64,000 nucleotides of DNA, from NCBI GenBank assembly GCA_964627455.1, contig CAZVKC010000019.1:39296-103295 (forward strand), written 5' to 3'. The notes beneath the pieces are model-generated. The model saw only the letters and a program-made list of their open reading frames with translations. It was not told the DNA's origin and made no database searches. This document shows positions 1 to 8,188 of the stretch, piece after piece (position 1 is the stretch's first letter; each line of letters opens with the position of its first letter). The DNA comes from F-183 sp964627455 (GTDB taxonomy: Bacteria; Acidobacteriota; Terriglobia; Bryobacterales; Bryobacteraceae). Both the position numbers and the translations under genes were made by a program.

Positions 1-726
1 GGTTCCCCTGTTCGGGTAACCGCGAGCCGGTAGTTCGCCGCCGTTGGTCAGCTTCAGTGTGGAAGGATCGATTTCATAAACGCGAGCATACGCCGACAGG
101 TACAGCAGACCGTTCGGGCCAAAGATGACGCCCGTCGCCTGCTGTTCCTGGTTGCCCGGGAAGGTGATGGTCCCGATCTTCGCAAAGTTGTTCACGAGGT
201 CAATCGCGGTCAACACAGTCGCGGAGGATCCCGGCTGAGAGCGGCTCAGGACATACGCGCGGCTGGAGTCCCAGCTGATCGCAACGTCAATCGCCGTGCC
301 ATCGACGTCCAGACCGTTCGGGTTCAGGACGGTGTCCGAACCAGTGTCGATAAAGTAGACTTTACCTGCGATCAGCACGAGACGGCGGCCGTCCGGCTGA
401 ATCACAGCGGTGGAAGGCGCCGTTGCCACATTGGCAACCACGGTTCGGGGATTGGTGAAATTCCCTTCCACGGCCGTCACGGCTGCTCCGCCGTTGGCGA
501 TCAGGTAATATTTGGTGCCGTCAGGCATCGGCACGATCTGAAACGTACCACCGGAAATCGAGTTCAGCGCCGTGATGGGCTGCAACGTCCCGGCCAGGTA
601 GATATACAGATTTGTGGAAGGGTTTCCAGCGCCGGAGTAGAAGGCAATGTACTGATTCTGGGCAGAGGCCGCAGAACCAAAGGCGAGTAGACACGCCACC
701 GCTGGAAGTACACTTCTGAAGGACAT
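1..726 (-). CDS. Secreted beta-propeller-like protein, partial (N-terminal 242 residues)
   Basis: The reading frame is open from an ATG at 726 down to the first base of the window, so the C-terminus lies outside. The first ~23 residues form a signal peptide (MSFRSVLPAV, hydrophobic core, AxA-type end SAASA before QNQYIAF). After it come repeated short strand-like units such as VIQPDGRRLVLIAGKVYFI and VIFGPNGLLYLSAYARVYEI, the P-D/N-G-x-x-x-x-L pattern seen in NHL/YVTN-type propellers. Export to periplasm or outer surface is likely; no enzymatic residue is recognisable. It points the same way as the two large secreted genes to its right, but 270 bp and a hairpin separate them, so co-transcription is doubtful. 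Propeller assignment is inference from periodicity only. Confidence 0.75.
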   Translation of the reverse strand, partial: MSFRSVLPAVACLLAFGSAASAQNQYIAFYSGAGNPSTNLYIYLAGTLQPITALNSISGGTFQIVPMPDGTKYYLIANGGAAVTAVEGNFTNPRTVVANVATAPSTAVIQPDGRRLVLIAGKVYFIDTGSDTVLNPNGLDVDGTAIDVAISWDSSRAYVLSRSQPGSSATVLTAIDLVNNFAKIGTITFPGNQEQQATGVIFGPNGLLYLSAYARVYEIDPSTLKLTNGGELPARGYPNRGT

Positions 727-897
727 GAAGAGACCTCTTAAAATCGCAGGCGGACGCGGGGAGTGCTTCATAGAGGATAACACACTTTGGGGGAAATGGT
801 ACAACCAGAGTACTACAAAACAAAACCCTGTGGAAATGTTAAAGTTGTGCGGTCCTGGTTTTGTTTCAGAAGGGGTCACAATGAGGCTGAAATGCTT

Positions 898-931
898 CGA
901 GGGCCGGAAGGCTTTCGCCTCTCGGCCCTCG
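898..931 (-). terminator. Hairpin downstream of first tandem secreted gene
   Basis: A 9-bp perfect stem (CGAGGGCCG / CGGCCCTCG) encloses a second short stem. It lies ~65 bp beyond the stop of the 997-3051 gene. On the minus strand no clear T-run follows; a T-rich stretch (GATTGTTTTA) follows on the plus strand. A role as terminator or mRNA 3' stabiliser is inferred. Confidence 0.45.
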
Positions 932-994
932 ATTGTTTTACCTGCGGCTTCCTGATCAGAGTAGCAGGCCGCCCGTGAGCGGCCCGCTTCCTCA

Positions 995-2979
995 TATTAG
1001 TGGCCGAGGTTTTCGTTGTTGGTGACGCCCGGACGGAAGACCGGAACGTCCATGATCAGGGCCAGGTAGCCCATCGACGCGCCGTTCGAGGTCGGCAACG
1101 CACCCTGCGCACTGATGTACGCAAAGGCGTGGCACCACTGGAACTGGGCCTGGGCAATGATGTAGCCCTGGAAGCCCGGGGTCGCAGCGATACCGTAGCC
1201 GCCGCCACCCGACAGGGTGAAGGTCAGCTGCTGGCCGGCCGGCAGCGGAGCGTTCGTGGTCTGCGCCGGCGGCGAGGTGCAACCGGTCTGACCGCAGTAG
1301 TAGTTGAGAGTGATCACGCCCTGCTGCGGGGTCGCGCCGAGGCCCGTACCCGTGTCGAGCGAGGTGTTTGCGATCGCGATTCCAGTGTCAAAACCGATCT
1401 GGTTGCTGACAAACGGGAACAGCATGTTGCAGTTACACTTCTGAACGATGAACGTGTTGCGCGGACCAGGCGACGGCACGAAGCGCGGGATCGGAGCCGA
1501 GTCGGACGCCGTGCCAACCGTGCTCAGCGGAGCAAAGCTGACCGTCACGCCGCTCTGGACACCAGGCGTCGGCAGGTTGTTGCTGGGGTTGGCGACGTAA
1601 GCCACCGACACCGGCAGGTCGATGCGCTCTTGCGTGAACGCATCCGCGAACAGGACTTCGTACACCGCGATACCAGCACCGTTGAACACGCTGACCTGGT
1701 TGTAGCCCGAGCTGTTGCCGGTAACCGGCGAGAACGGACCCGCACCATTAGAGTCAGTGTTCGACAGGCGGGCAACACCCGTATTGAGGCCCGTGAGAAC
1801 CGAGGTGACATTGAGAACCGCAGGAATCCAGAGCTGGACGCCATTCGGAACGCCGCTGAACTGGTAGATCAGGCGGGTGCCGTGGTTGGCGGCGCCAGCC
1901 GCACGCATACCGCGAACGTCGGGGAAGGTCGGCGTCGCGCCAACCGATCCACCACCGGTCACGAGCTGCAGCGGCGGGTTCGGGCTCGGATCCACATACG
2001 CACGGCCGAACGCGCTGCCAGTGTTGACGAACGCATCTTCCGTGTTGTAGATCGCGCCAGGAACGTTCTGGTTCCAGAAAGTGTCGGGATAGGTGGTTGC
2101 GGACGAGTTAACCTGGGCGACGTTCAGCTTCTTGTAGGCGCTCGGGAAGTTTTCCGTCGCACGAACGATGAACTGGAAGCCCTGGTTACCCAGCGAGCTG
2201 GACGAACCAGTGTAGCTGTTCGGGCTCGGGGCGGTGGTGTTTCCGGCGGCGAGGTCAGGGTTCTGGCTCACGCACTGCAGGAAGTTGCCCGGGCCGCGGA
2301 CAGAGCTGGTCAGACCAACCTGGATGAACGCAACGGTCTGCGTCGGGTTGTTGATCGGCACAGAGGTCGCACCCGTGATCGAGATGAACATCGTGATCTG
2401 GGTCGGAACCAGCGTGCTCGACACGCCCAACTGGTTGGCGTTCGCGCGGATGTTGGTCATGCGGATGATGCGGGTGGTCAGGCTGCCCGGCGGGTCAACC
2501 GGCACACCGGCCCATTCCACAGCGTTCGCCAGAACCTGACGGGCCTGGAAAACGTTCGGACGGTTGCGGGGATCGACTGCGCCCGCCGTGCCGTTGTTGC
2601 TGCTGCCGTTGTAAACGCCCAAGCCGTTGCCCGTACCGTAGAGGGTGCAGACGCCAGGATTGGTCGCCACTTCGTTCGTACCCGCGTCGCCGCAGAGGCG
2701 CAGGGGCACGTTCGGGTTGGTGGTCGAGTGCGGTTCGTCGATCATCAACAGCGCTTCCGAAAAGTTGCCGGAAGTCGACAGGATGCGGCTGGTGATGTTC
2801 GTGTTCAAGAACACGCGAATGTTGGTTGCCGGGATGATCGCGCCAGCCTGGGACGGGATACCGCCCTGGCAGTTCAGCGTGACGTCACCGACGAGTTCAG
2901 CGAGACCTTCCGCACGGACGAGCGGAGGAACGCCGGCGTTGGCTACGCACTGCAGGGCCTGGTTCGTGGCCAGGACCTG
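995..2979 (-). repeat. 1985-bp direct repeat, copy 1 (identical to 3573-5557)
   Basis: Every base I compared, in all reading frames, matches 3573-5557 at a fixed offset of 2578 with no indel. The left edge is two bases past the stop codon; the right edge is the CAG codon directly after the predicted signal-peptidase site. Outside these edges the two copies diverge at once, although short similarity continues on both sides. Confidence 0.9.
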
Positions 2980-3051
2980 GGCGTTCGCCGACAGGGAGGC
3001 AAGTAGAGATGCCGCTGCGGCCGCCAGAATCAAATTGCGAAAATTCGCCAT
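997..3051 (-). CDS. Large secreted protein, tandem paralogue 1 (unknown function)
   Basis: 684 residues. The start is set by a strong ribosome binding site (AAGGAGAAGGAA) just before ATG at 3051, giving MANFRNLILAAAAASLLASLSANA as a signal peptide ending in an AxA site; the upstream in-frame Met is an extension through the RBS. The mature part is rich in Asn, Thr, Gly and Val, has about a dozen Cys and no recognised catalytic motif. The last ~150 residues contain FPFVSNQIGFDTGIAIANTS and, later, GFQGYIIAQAQFQWCHAFAY, a pattern I associate with the C-terminal domain of large secreted proteins in acidobacteria; that link is from memory. It reads in tandem behind the gene at 3575-5629, whose mature protein is identical. 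Probable role: surface or extracellular structural protein. Confidence 0.85.
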   Translation of the reverse strand: MANFRNLILAAAAASLLASLSANAQVLATNQALQCVANAGVPPLVRAEGLAELVGDVTLNCQGGIPSQAGAIIPATNIRVFLNTNITSRILSTSGNFSEALLMIDEPHSTTNPNVPLRLCGDAGTNEVATNPGVCTLYGTGNGLGVYNGSSNNGTAGAVDPRNRPNVFQARQVLANAVEWAGVPVDPPGSLTTRIIRMTNIRANANQLGVSSTLVPTQITMFISITGATSVPINNPTQTVAFIQVGLTSSVRGPGNFLQCVSQNPDLAAGNTTAPSPNSYTGSSSSLGNQGFQFIVRATENFPSAYKKLNVAQVNSSATTYPDTFWNQNVPGAIYNTEDAFVNTGSAFGRAYVDPSPNPPLQLVTGGGSVGATPTFPDVRGMRAAGAANHGTRLIYQFSGVPNGVQLWIPAVLNVTSVLTGLNTGVARLSNTDSNGAGPFSPVTGNSSGYNQVSVFNGAGIAVYEVLFADAFTQERIDLPVSVAYVANPSNNLPTPGVQSGVTVSFAPLSTVGTASDSAPIPRFVPSPGPRNTFIVQKCNCNMLFPFVSNQIGFDTGIAIANTSLDTGTGLGATPQQGVITLNYYCGQTGCTSPPAQTTNAPLPAGQQLTFTLSGGGGYGIAATPGFQGYIIAQAQFQWCHAFAYISAQGALPTSNGASMGYLALIMDVPVFRPGVTNNENLGH

Positions 3052-3471
3052 TTCCTTCTCCTTGTGAAGTTTGGTCATTGAATTGATGAAACCTCTTCTT
3101 CAACCTGAGCCTCTTTGTGTACTTCTGAGAGCTTCTTGAGATGGCCTACTGGCGATAGCAAAGTAGGAGGAGCAATCAAACCTGCGTCAGACGAATGCCT
3201 TCGCGAGGATTGCATATAAGTACTGGATTTCGGTAGGGAGGAGGCTGGCAGCGGGAGGTCACCCGGGTTCCCTGGTTTGCTGCTCAGAAAATGCTACAGC
3301 CTCTTGCGCTTGCCAGAAGCCGGGCACCGGAGTTTGGCAATCACCGGTGCGGATTGTTTTGAGTTAGGTTCAGTGAGCGTCGCGCACTGTATCTAGAGCG
3401 TACTATATTCCAGCGCCGGGGGGAATGCAAAAGTTGAACAATTTGTGGATTTCTTGTTTCGGAGAAGACGA
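3052..3471. other. Intergenic region upstream of paralogue 1
   Basis: About 420 bp without a supported gene. It must hold the promoter and leader of the 997-3051 gene. The 50 bp next to the start, including the RBS and a following AT-rich leader, resembles the leader of the second copy; the rest does not. I found no convincing -35/-10 pair or dyad. Confidence 0.6.
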
Positions 3472-3499
3472 AAGAGCCGGAGGTTGCCCTCCGGCTCTT
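3472..3499 (-). terminator. Perfect 12-bp hairpin downstream of paralogue 2
   Basis: AAGAGCCGGAGG pairs with CCTCCGGCTCTT around a TTGC loop, ~75 bp beyond the stop of the 3575-5629 gene. The minus-strand tail is T/C-rich rather than a pure T-run. It is in the same relative position as the hairpin behind the first copy, but of different sequence, so the downstream regions are not part of the identity tract. Confidence 0.6.
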
Positions 3500-3572
3500 C
3501 GTATACTTTCCTGCAACGGTCGCCTTAGCAGCTAACCAAGTTGAGAGCCGCCCGAGAGCGGCCCCCTTCCGG

Positions 3573-5557
3573 TATTAGTGGCCGAGGTTTTCGTTGTTGG
3601 TGACGCCCGGACGGAAGACCGGAACGTCCATGATCAGGGCCAGGTAGCCCATCGACGCGCCGTTCGAGGTCGGCAACGCACCCTGCGCACTGATGTACGC
3701 AAAGGCGTGGCACCACTGGAACTGGGCCTGGGCAATGATGTAGCCCTGGAAGCCCGGGGTCGCAGCGATACCGTAGCCGCCGCCACCCGACAGGGTGAAG
3801 GTCAGCTGCTGGCCGGCCGGCAGCGGAGCGTTCGTGGTCTGCGCCGGCGGCGAGGTGCAACCGGTCTGACCGCAGTAGTAGTTGAGAGTGATCACGCCCT
3901 GCTGCGGGGTCGCGCCGAGGCCCGTACCCGTGTCGAGCGAGGTGTTTGCGATCGCGATTCCAGTGTCAAAACCGATCTGGTTGCTGACAAACGGGAACAG
4001 CATGTTGCAGTTACACTTCTGAACGATGAACGTGTTGCGCGGACCAGGCGACGGCACGAAGCGCGGGATCGGAGCCGAGTCGGACGCCGTGCCAACCGTG
4101 CTCAGCGGAGCAAAGCTGACCGTCACGCCGCTCTGGACACCAGGCGTCGGCAGGTTGTTGCTGGGGTTGGCGACGTAAGCCACCGACACCGGCAGGTCGA
4201 TGCGCTCTTGCGTGAACGCATCCGCGAACAGGACTTCGTACACCGCGATACCAGCACCGTTGAACACGCTGACCTGGTTGTAGCCCGAGCTGTTGCCGGT
4301 AACCGGCGAGAACGGACCCGCACCATTAGAGTCAGTGTTCGACAGGCGGGCAACACCCGTATTGAGGCCCGTGAGAACCGAGGTGACATTGAGAACCGCA
4401 GGAATCCAGAGCTGGACGCCATTCGGAACGCCGCTGAACTGGTAGATCAGGCGGGTGCCGTGGTTGGCGGCGCCAGCCGCACGCATACCGCGAACGTCGG
4501 GGAAGGTCGGCGTCGCGCCAACCGATCCACCACCGGTCACGAGCTGCAGCGGCGGGTTCGGGCTCGGATCCACATACGCACGGCCGAACGCGCTGCCAGT
4601 GTTGACGAACGCATCTTCCGTGTTGTAGATCGCGCCAGGAACGTTCTGGTTCCAGAAAGTGTCGGGATAGGTGGTTGCGGACGAGTTAACCTGGGCGACG
4701 TTCAGCTTCTTGTAGGCGCTCGGGAAGTTTTCCGTCGCACGAACGATGAACTGGAAGCCCTGGTTACCCAGCGAGCTGGACGAACCAGTGTAGCTGTTCG
4801 GGCTCGGGGCGGTGGTGTTTCCGGCGGCGAGGTCAGGGTTCTGGCTCACGCACTGCAGGAAGTTGCCCGGGCCGCGGACAGAGCTGGTCAGACCAACCTG
4901 GATGAACGCAACGGTCTGCGTCGGGTTGTTGATCGGCACAGAGGTCGCACCCGTGATCGAGATGAACATCGTGATCTGGGTCGGAACCAGCGTGCTCGAC
5001 ACGCCCAACTGGTTGGCGTTCGCGCGGATGTTGGTCATGCGGATGATGCGGGTGGTCAGGCTGCCCGGCGGGTCAACCGGCACACCGGCCCATTCCACAG
5101 CGTTCGCCAGAACCTGACGGGCCTGGAAAACGTTCGGACGGTTGCGGGGATCGACTGCGCCCGCCGTGCCGTTGTTGCTGCTGCCGTTGTAAACGCCCAA
5201 GCCGTTGCCCGTACCGTAGAGGGTGCAGACGCCAGGATTGGTCGCCACTTCGTTCGTACCCGCGTCGCCGCAGAGGCGCAGGGGCACGTTCGGGTTGGTG
5301 GTCGAGTGCGGTTCGTCGATCATCAACAGCGCTTCCGAAAAGTTGCCGGAAGTCGACAGGATGCGGCTGGTGATGTTCGTGTTCAAGAACACGCGAATGT
5401 TGGTTGCCGGGATGATCGCGCCAGCCTGGGACGGGATACCGCCCTGGCAGTTCAGCGTGACGTCACCGACGAGTTCAGCGAGACCTTCCGCACGGACGAG
5501 CGGAGGAACGCCGGCGTTGGCTACGCACTGCAGGGCCTGGTTCGTGGCCAGGACCTG
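3573..5557 (-). repeat. 1985-bp direct repeat, copy 2 (identical to 995-2979)
   Basis: Second member of the exact repeat pair; see 995-2979. Spacing between equivalent bases is 2578, leaving 593 bp of unique sequence between the copies. Confidence 0.9.
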
Positions 5558-5629
5558 TGCATTAGCGGACACCGAAGCGAACACAGCCGCTCCGGCGAAG
5601 GCTAAAAGCAGATTGCGAAAATTCGCCAT
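3575..5629 (-). CDS. Large secreted protein, tandem paralogue 2 (unknown function)
   Basis: 684 residues from ATG at 5629, preceded by the same AAGGAGAAGGAA site as paralogue 1. Its signal peptide, MANFRNLLLAFAGAAVFASV.., differs from paralogue 1 at many positions between residue 8 and the ANA cleavage site, but from Gln25 to the C-terminus the two proteins are the same. Identity extends to synonymous sites, so selection on the protein alone cannot explain it. Likely exported by Sec. Both genes keep their own RBS and 3' hairpin, so they look like separate transcription units. Recent gene conversion, or collapse of two diverged copies during assembly, are the main explanations. Function unknown. 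Confidence 0.85.
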   Translation of the reverse strand: MANFRNLLLAFAGAAVFASVSANAQVLATNQALQCVANAGVPPLVRAEGLAELVGDVTLNCQGGIPSQAGAIIPATNIRVFLNTNITSRILSTSGNFSEALLMIDEPHSTTNPNVPLRLCGDAGTNEVATNPGVCTLYGTGNGLGVYNGSSNNGTAGAVDPRNRPNVFQARQVLANAVEWAGVPVDPPGSLTTRIIRMTNIRANANQLGVSSTLVPTQITMFISITGATSVPINNPTQTVAFIQVGLTSSVRGPGNFLQCVSQNPDLAAGNTTAPSPNSYTGSSSSLGNQGFQFIVRATENFPSAYKKLNVAQVNSSATTYPDTFWNQNVPGAIYNTEDAFVNTGSAFGRAYVDPSPNPPLQLVTGGGSVGATPTFPDVRGMRAAGAANHGTRLIYQFSGVPNGVQLWIPAVLNVTSVLTGLNTGVARLSNTDSNGAGPFSPVTGNSSGYNQVSVFNGAGIAVYEVLFADAFTQERIDLPVSVAYVANPSNNLPTPGVQSGVTVSFAPLSTVGTASDSAPIPRFVPSPGPRNTFIVQKCNCNMLFPFVSNQIGFDTGIAIANTSLDTGTGLGATPQQGVITLNYYCGQTGCTSPPAQTTNAPLPAGQQLTFTLSGGGGYGIAATPGFQGYIIAQAQFQWCHAFAYISAQGALPTSNGASMGYLALIMDVPVFRPGVTNNENLGH

Positions 5630-6174
5630 TTCCTTCTCCTTGTGAAGTTTGGTTGGGTTTGAATTGATGAAAGTTCTCTTCTTCAACCTGAGCCTCTTAA
5701 TCTACAGCCAGAGGGCTTCTTCTAACAGATCAATGAGTTTTCCCCTAAGATCTTCACCGTTGTGTCACCACAACAGCAGGTCAGCTACTGATTCACTGAC
5801 CCGGCTTCAGCCACTGGTTACCCTCTCGTAAGTCGAGCCTTTCGGCCTCTCTAGCTGTCTATCGGAAGTTCACGTCGAGCGGACTTCTCTATATATTTCG
5901 TTATCGTTCGTGCTGGCAGCTCACCCCGAAGGACGGCCGCCGGGTTAAACCCTTGGACGCAGTCTTTTTATTGATATCACTGCCCAACTTGATAAGTCAA
6001 GCAAAAACCTCGATCAAGCCCTTTGCGAACTATCACTTGCGACCGACTGCCCCGCAAGTGTGTCACTCTGACACATCCATTCCGCCTCAGGAACTGTTCG
6101 GTTCCCTCACTTTCCAACGGTTTGGCGTATGCCACAGGCATGACTGTGCAGGATTACCTGCATGTTGGAGACCA
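5630..6174. other. Intergenic region upstream of paralogue 2, with a 17-bp dyad
   Basis: About 545 bp with no supported gene. It is less GC-rich than the surrounding coding DNA. Apart from the leader next to 5629 and the dyad at 6059-6075 I see no feature. It should carry the promoter of paralogue 2 and the transcript end of adk. Confidence 0.6.
6059..6075. promoter_or_regulatory. Perfect palindrome TGTGTCA-CTC-TGACACA
   Basis: Seven-base arms with a three-base spacer in the long intergenic region between adk and the secreted gene. Size and symmetry fit a dimeric regulator site; no regulator gene is adjacent. Function is inferred from shape only. Confidence 0.35.
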
Positions 6175-6846
6175 TTACCGCCGCTGCCCTCGCACACGCA
6201 CCAACCGGCACTCCAACTCGCCGACGAGATCCCGGAACACGAGATCGGCGGATCGGTTGCCGTCTAGCCGATGATAGTCCCGGCCCCGGTAATAGCCGAT
6301 GAGCGGTCCTGTCTGGAGTTCATATTGCCGCAGGCGTTCGCATACCACGGCCTCTGCGTCATCTTCGCGGATCTCGAGCCTGGCCCCGTCTGCGTCACAT
6401 ACCCCATCCATCCGGGGAGGCTGGGTGAACACGTTAAAGTCCCGCCCGCACAAACCACAGTGCCGGCGGCCGCTCATCCGCTCCACCAGGGCCTGGCGCG
6501 GGACGTCCAGATGCAGTACGGTCGGCTCCGGCATTCCCAATTGGACCAGTAGCTCGTCGAGGTGTTCCGCCTGCGCCAGCGTCCGTGGATATCCATCCAA
6601 AAGACACCCGCCCTGGACGCTTTCCTGCCGGAGCCGCGATTCGAGCATCCGATTGACGATTTCATCGCCCATCAGGCCACCTCGCGACATCACCTCCTGC
6701 GCCTCACGGCCCAGTGGCGTACCTGCCGCCACCTCCGCCCGAAACATCTCTCCCGTAGAAATGGCAGGGATTCCCATCCATTCGGCGATACGCTTGGATT
6801 GTGTCCCTTTCCCGCTACCCGGCGGGCCGAAAAACAAGAGAACCAC
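6175..6846 (-). CDS. adk: Adenylate kinase (zinc-LID type)
   Basis: Catalyses ATP + AMP = 2 ADP in the cytoplasm. The P-loop is GPPGSGKGTQ at the N-terminus; the AMP-binding region has STGEMFRAEVAAGTPLG and LLDGYPRTLAQAE. The LID domain carries a C-x2-C ... C-x2-D set (RHCGLCGRDF, then VCDADG), the four-ligand zinc form. I place the start at GTG 6846: it gives VVLLFFGPPGSGKGTQ, the length expected before the P-loop, and is preceded by an AAAGGGAGAG ribosome binding site; the ATG at 6888 would add 14 residues with no family match. 223 residues, typical. It stands alone here, away from the usual secY neighbourhood, and faces away from rpsT. Confidence 0.92.
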   Translation of the reverse strand: MVLLFFGPPGSGKGTQSKRIAEWMGIPAISTGEMFRAEVAAGTPLGREAQEVMSRGGLMGDEIVNRMLESRLRQESVQGGCLLDGYPRTLAQAEHLDELLVQLGMPEPTVLHLDVPRQALVERMSGRRHCGLCGRDFNVFTQPPRMDGVCDADGARLEIREDDAEAVVCERLRQYELQTGPLIGYYRGRDYHRLDGNRSADLVFRDLVGELECRLVRVRGQRR

Positions 6847-7014
6847 GGAGTCTCTCCCTTTTAAAGGCGCCGGCATGACCCGGCGCAATGCTCAAGGATA
6901 CAGCAATTCCATCACCAACGGTTCCACTATCGAGCGGAAATCCACAGCCGCACCTTGCGCCCTCGCCTTCGGATTCGCTATTCTGATAGCTGAGTTCAAA
7001 ACAGGCAGTAACCG

Positions 7015-7284
7015 ATGGCTAATACCGTAACAGCAATTAAGCGCGTCCGCATCACCGAGCGCCGCACCGAAGTCAACCAAATGCGTAAGTCCCGGCTGCG
7101 GCATACCGTACGTTCGCTGCGCCGTCTGCTCGACAAGAAGGACGTCAAGGGCGCGGAAGCGCAAATGCCTGCGGCCTACTCGTTGATCGACCGCGCCGCC
7201 AAGTGGGGCATCATCAAGAAGAACACCGCCGCTCGCTACAAGAGCCGCGTGACCAAGCGCCTGAAGGCGCTGCAGGCAGCCTAA
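7015..7284 (+). CDS. rpsT: 30S ribosomal protein bS20
   Basis: 89 residues, strongly basic, with the family features MANTVTAIKRVRITERR at the start, a Lys/Arg-rich helix and the KWGIIKKNTAARYKSRVTKR stretch near the end. It binds the 5' domain of 16S rRNA early in 30S assembly. It is a single-gene unit with its own strong terminator directly downstream, the usual arrangement for this gene. Confidence 0.96.
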   Translation: MANTVTAIKRVRITERRTEVNQMRKSRLRHTVRSLRRLLDKKDVKGAEAQMPAAYSLIDRAAKWGIIKKNTAARYKSRVTKRLKALQAA

Positions 7285-7318
7285 GCCGCAGCGGGAATTC
7301 TTCGCAAACGGAATATCA

Positions 7319-7348
7319 GCCTGGATCCTTTCCGGATCCAGGCTTTTT
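7319..7348 (+). terminator. Rho-independent terminator of rpsT
   Basis: A perfect 10-bp stem (GCCTGGATCC / GGATCCAGGC) with a 5-base loop is followed directly by TTTTT. It sits 35 bp after the rpsT stop and just before the convergent glycerophosphodiesterase stop. Confidence 0.93.
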
Positions 7349-7356
7349 CGTGTTCC

Positions 7357-8130
7357 CTACACCCGCCCACGCCACACCAGCAGATCCTCCGGGCGGTCCG
7401 TCTGGATCCCCGTCGCTCCCTTTCGAACCGCATCCTCCCAGGCTTCCGGGTTGTCGTCGGCACCTAGGCGATCCACGAACAGGTCGCGCACACCCGCCTC
7501 TTTCGCGGCCGCAATCACGTCTTCCTTCCAGTCATTGCGGTCGAACGCCATCACTTCGGGCTTTAGATCCGCGACCCATTTCCGCACGCCATTGATGCTC
7601 ATCGCCTCCGGCATGACGCGCGGAATCGGCCCGAACGCCTGGATCTCCGCCAACAACTTCGGGCCTCCATACACGACGCACCGCTCCAGCATTCCCTGAT
7701 CCCGCAAGGCCTTCATGATGTCCGCAGCCGAAACATTCTTGGCGTCGAGATAGACGCCCGTCTTTCGCGTGGCCGGCCGCAGGATCTCCAGCGCCTCCTC
7801 AAATGTCGGAATCTTCTCGCCGGTCTTCGCCAGCCCCAGTGAGCGGATCTCGGCAAACGTCATCGCAGCGATCGCACCCTTCGCGCCGGTCATGCGATCC
7901 ACCGTCGCGTCGTGCATCAGTACGAGTTTGCCGTCGCGGGTGGTGCGGACATCCATCTCGACGAAGTCCACGCCCATCAATGCGGCGGCCTGGATCCCCG
8001 AGGCGCTGTTTTCGGGACAGGTGCGGTGTTCGCCGCGATGCGCGATCACCTGCACCGGCGCCTTGCCGGCAGCAAACATCTTCATCGTGAAGGCAGCAGA
8101 AGCGTACGAAAGGAAGGTACGGCGGTCCAT
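7357..8130 (-). CDS. Glycerophosphodiester phosphodiesterase, exported
   Basis: Hydrolyses glycerophosphodiesters to glycerol-3-phosphate and an alcohol. After MDRRTFLSYASAAFTMKMF, a Tat-like (RRTF) or Sec signal, the GDPD signature follows: AHRGE, PENS, the metal site EMDVRTTRDGKLVLMHD and VDRMTG. 257 residues with the start at ATG 8130; the upstream ATG would place 23 unlikely residues before the signal. The C-terminal part keeps the TIM-barrel strand order (GVYLDAKN, AFDRND, GIQTDRPEDLL). It diverges from the fatty-acid hydroxylase at 8189. Substrate not predictable. Confidence 0.9.
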   Translation of the reverse strand: MDRRTFLSYASAAFTMKMFAAGKAPVQVIAHRGEHRTCPENSASGIQAAALMGVDFVEMDVRTTRDGKLVLMHDATVDRMTGAKGAIAAMTFAEIRSLGLAKTGEKIPTFEEALEILRPATRKTGVYLDAKNVSAADIMKALRDQGMLERCVVYGGPKLLAEIQAFGPIPRVMPEAMSINGVRKWVADLKPEVMAFDRNDWKEDVIAAAKEAGVRDLFVDRLGADDNPEAWEDAVRKGATGIQTDRPEDLLVWRGRV

Positions 8131-8188
8131 ATACAAACTCCAGAATATCCCGCCGCTCCCGCTGCGTTGCGGTAAGATTCTGGATGCA

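Noticed and set aside
1000..3006. Long plus-strand open frames (668-675 codons) opposite both secreted paralogues
   Set aside because: Arg-rich composition without domain or RBS; they exist only because the GC-rich antisense gene leaves the frame open.
995..5557. Insertion sequence or transposon carrying the secreted gene
   Set aside because: No transposase, terminal inverted repeats or target-site duplication around either copy; plain tandem duplication is simpler.
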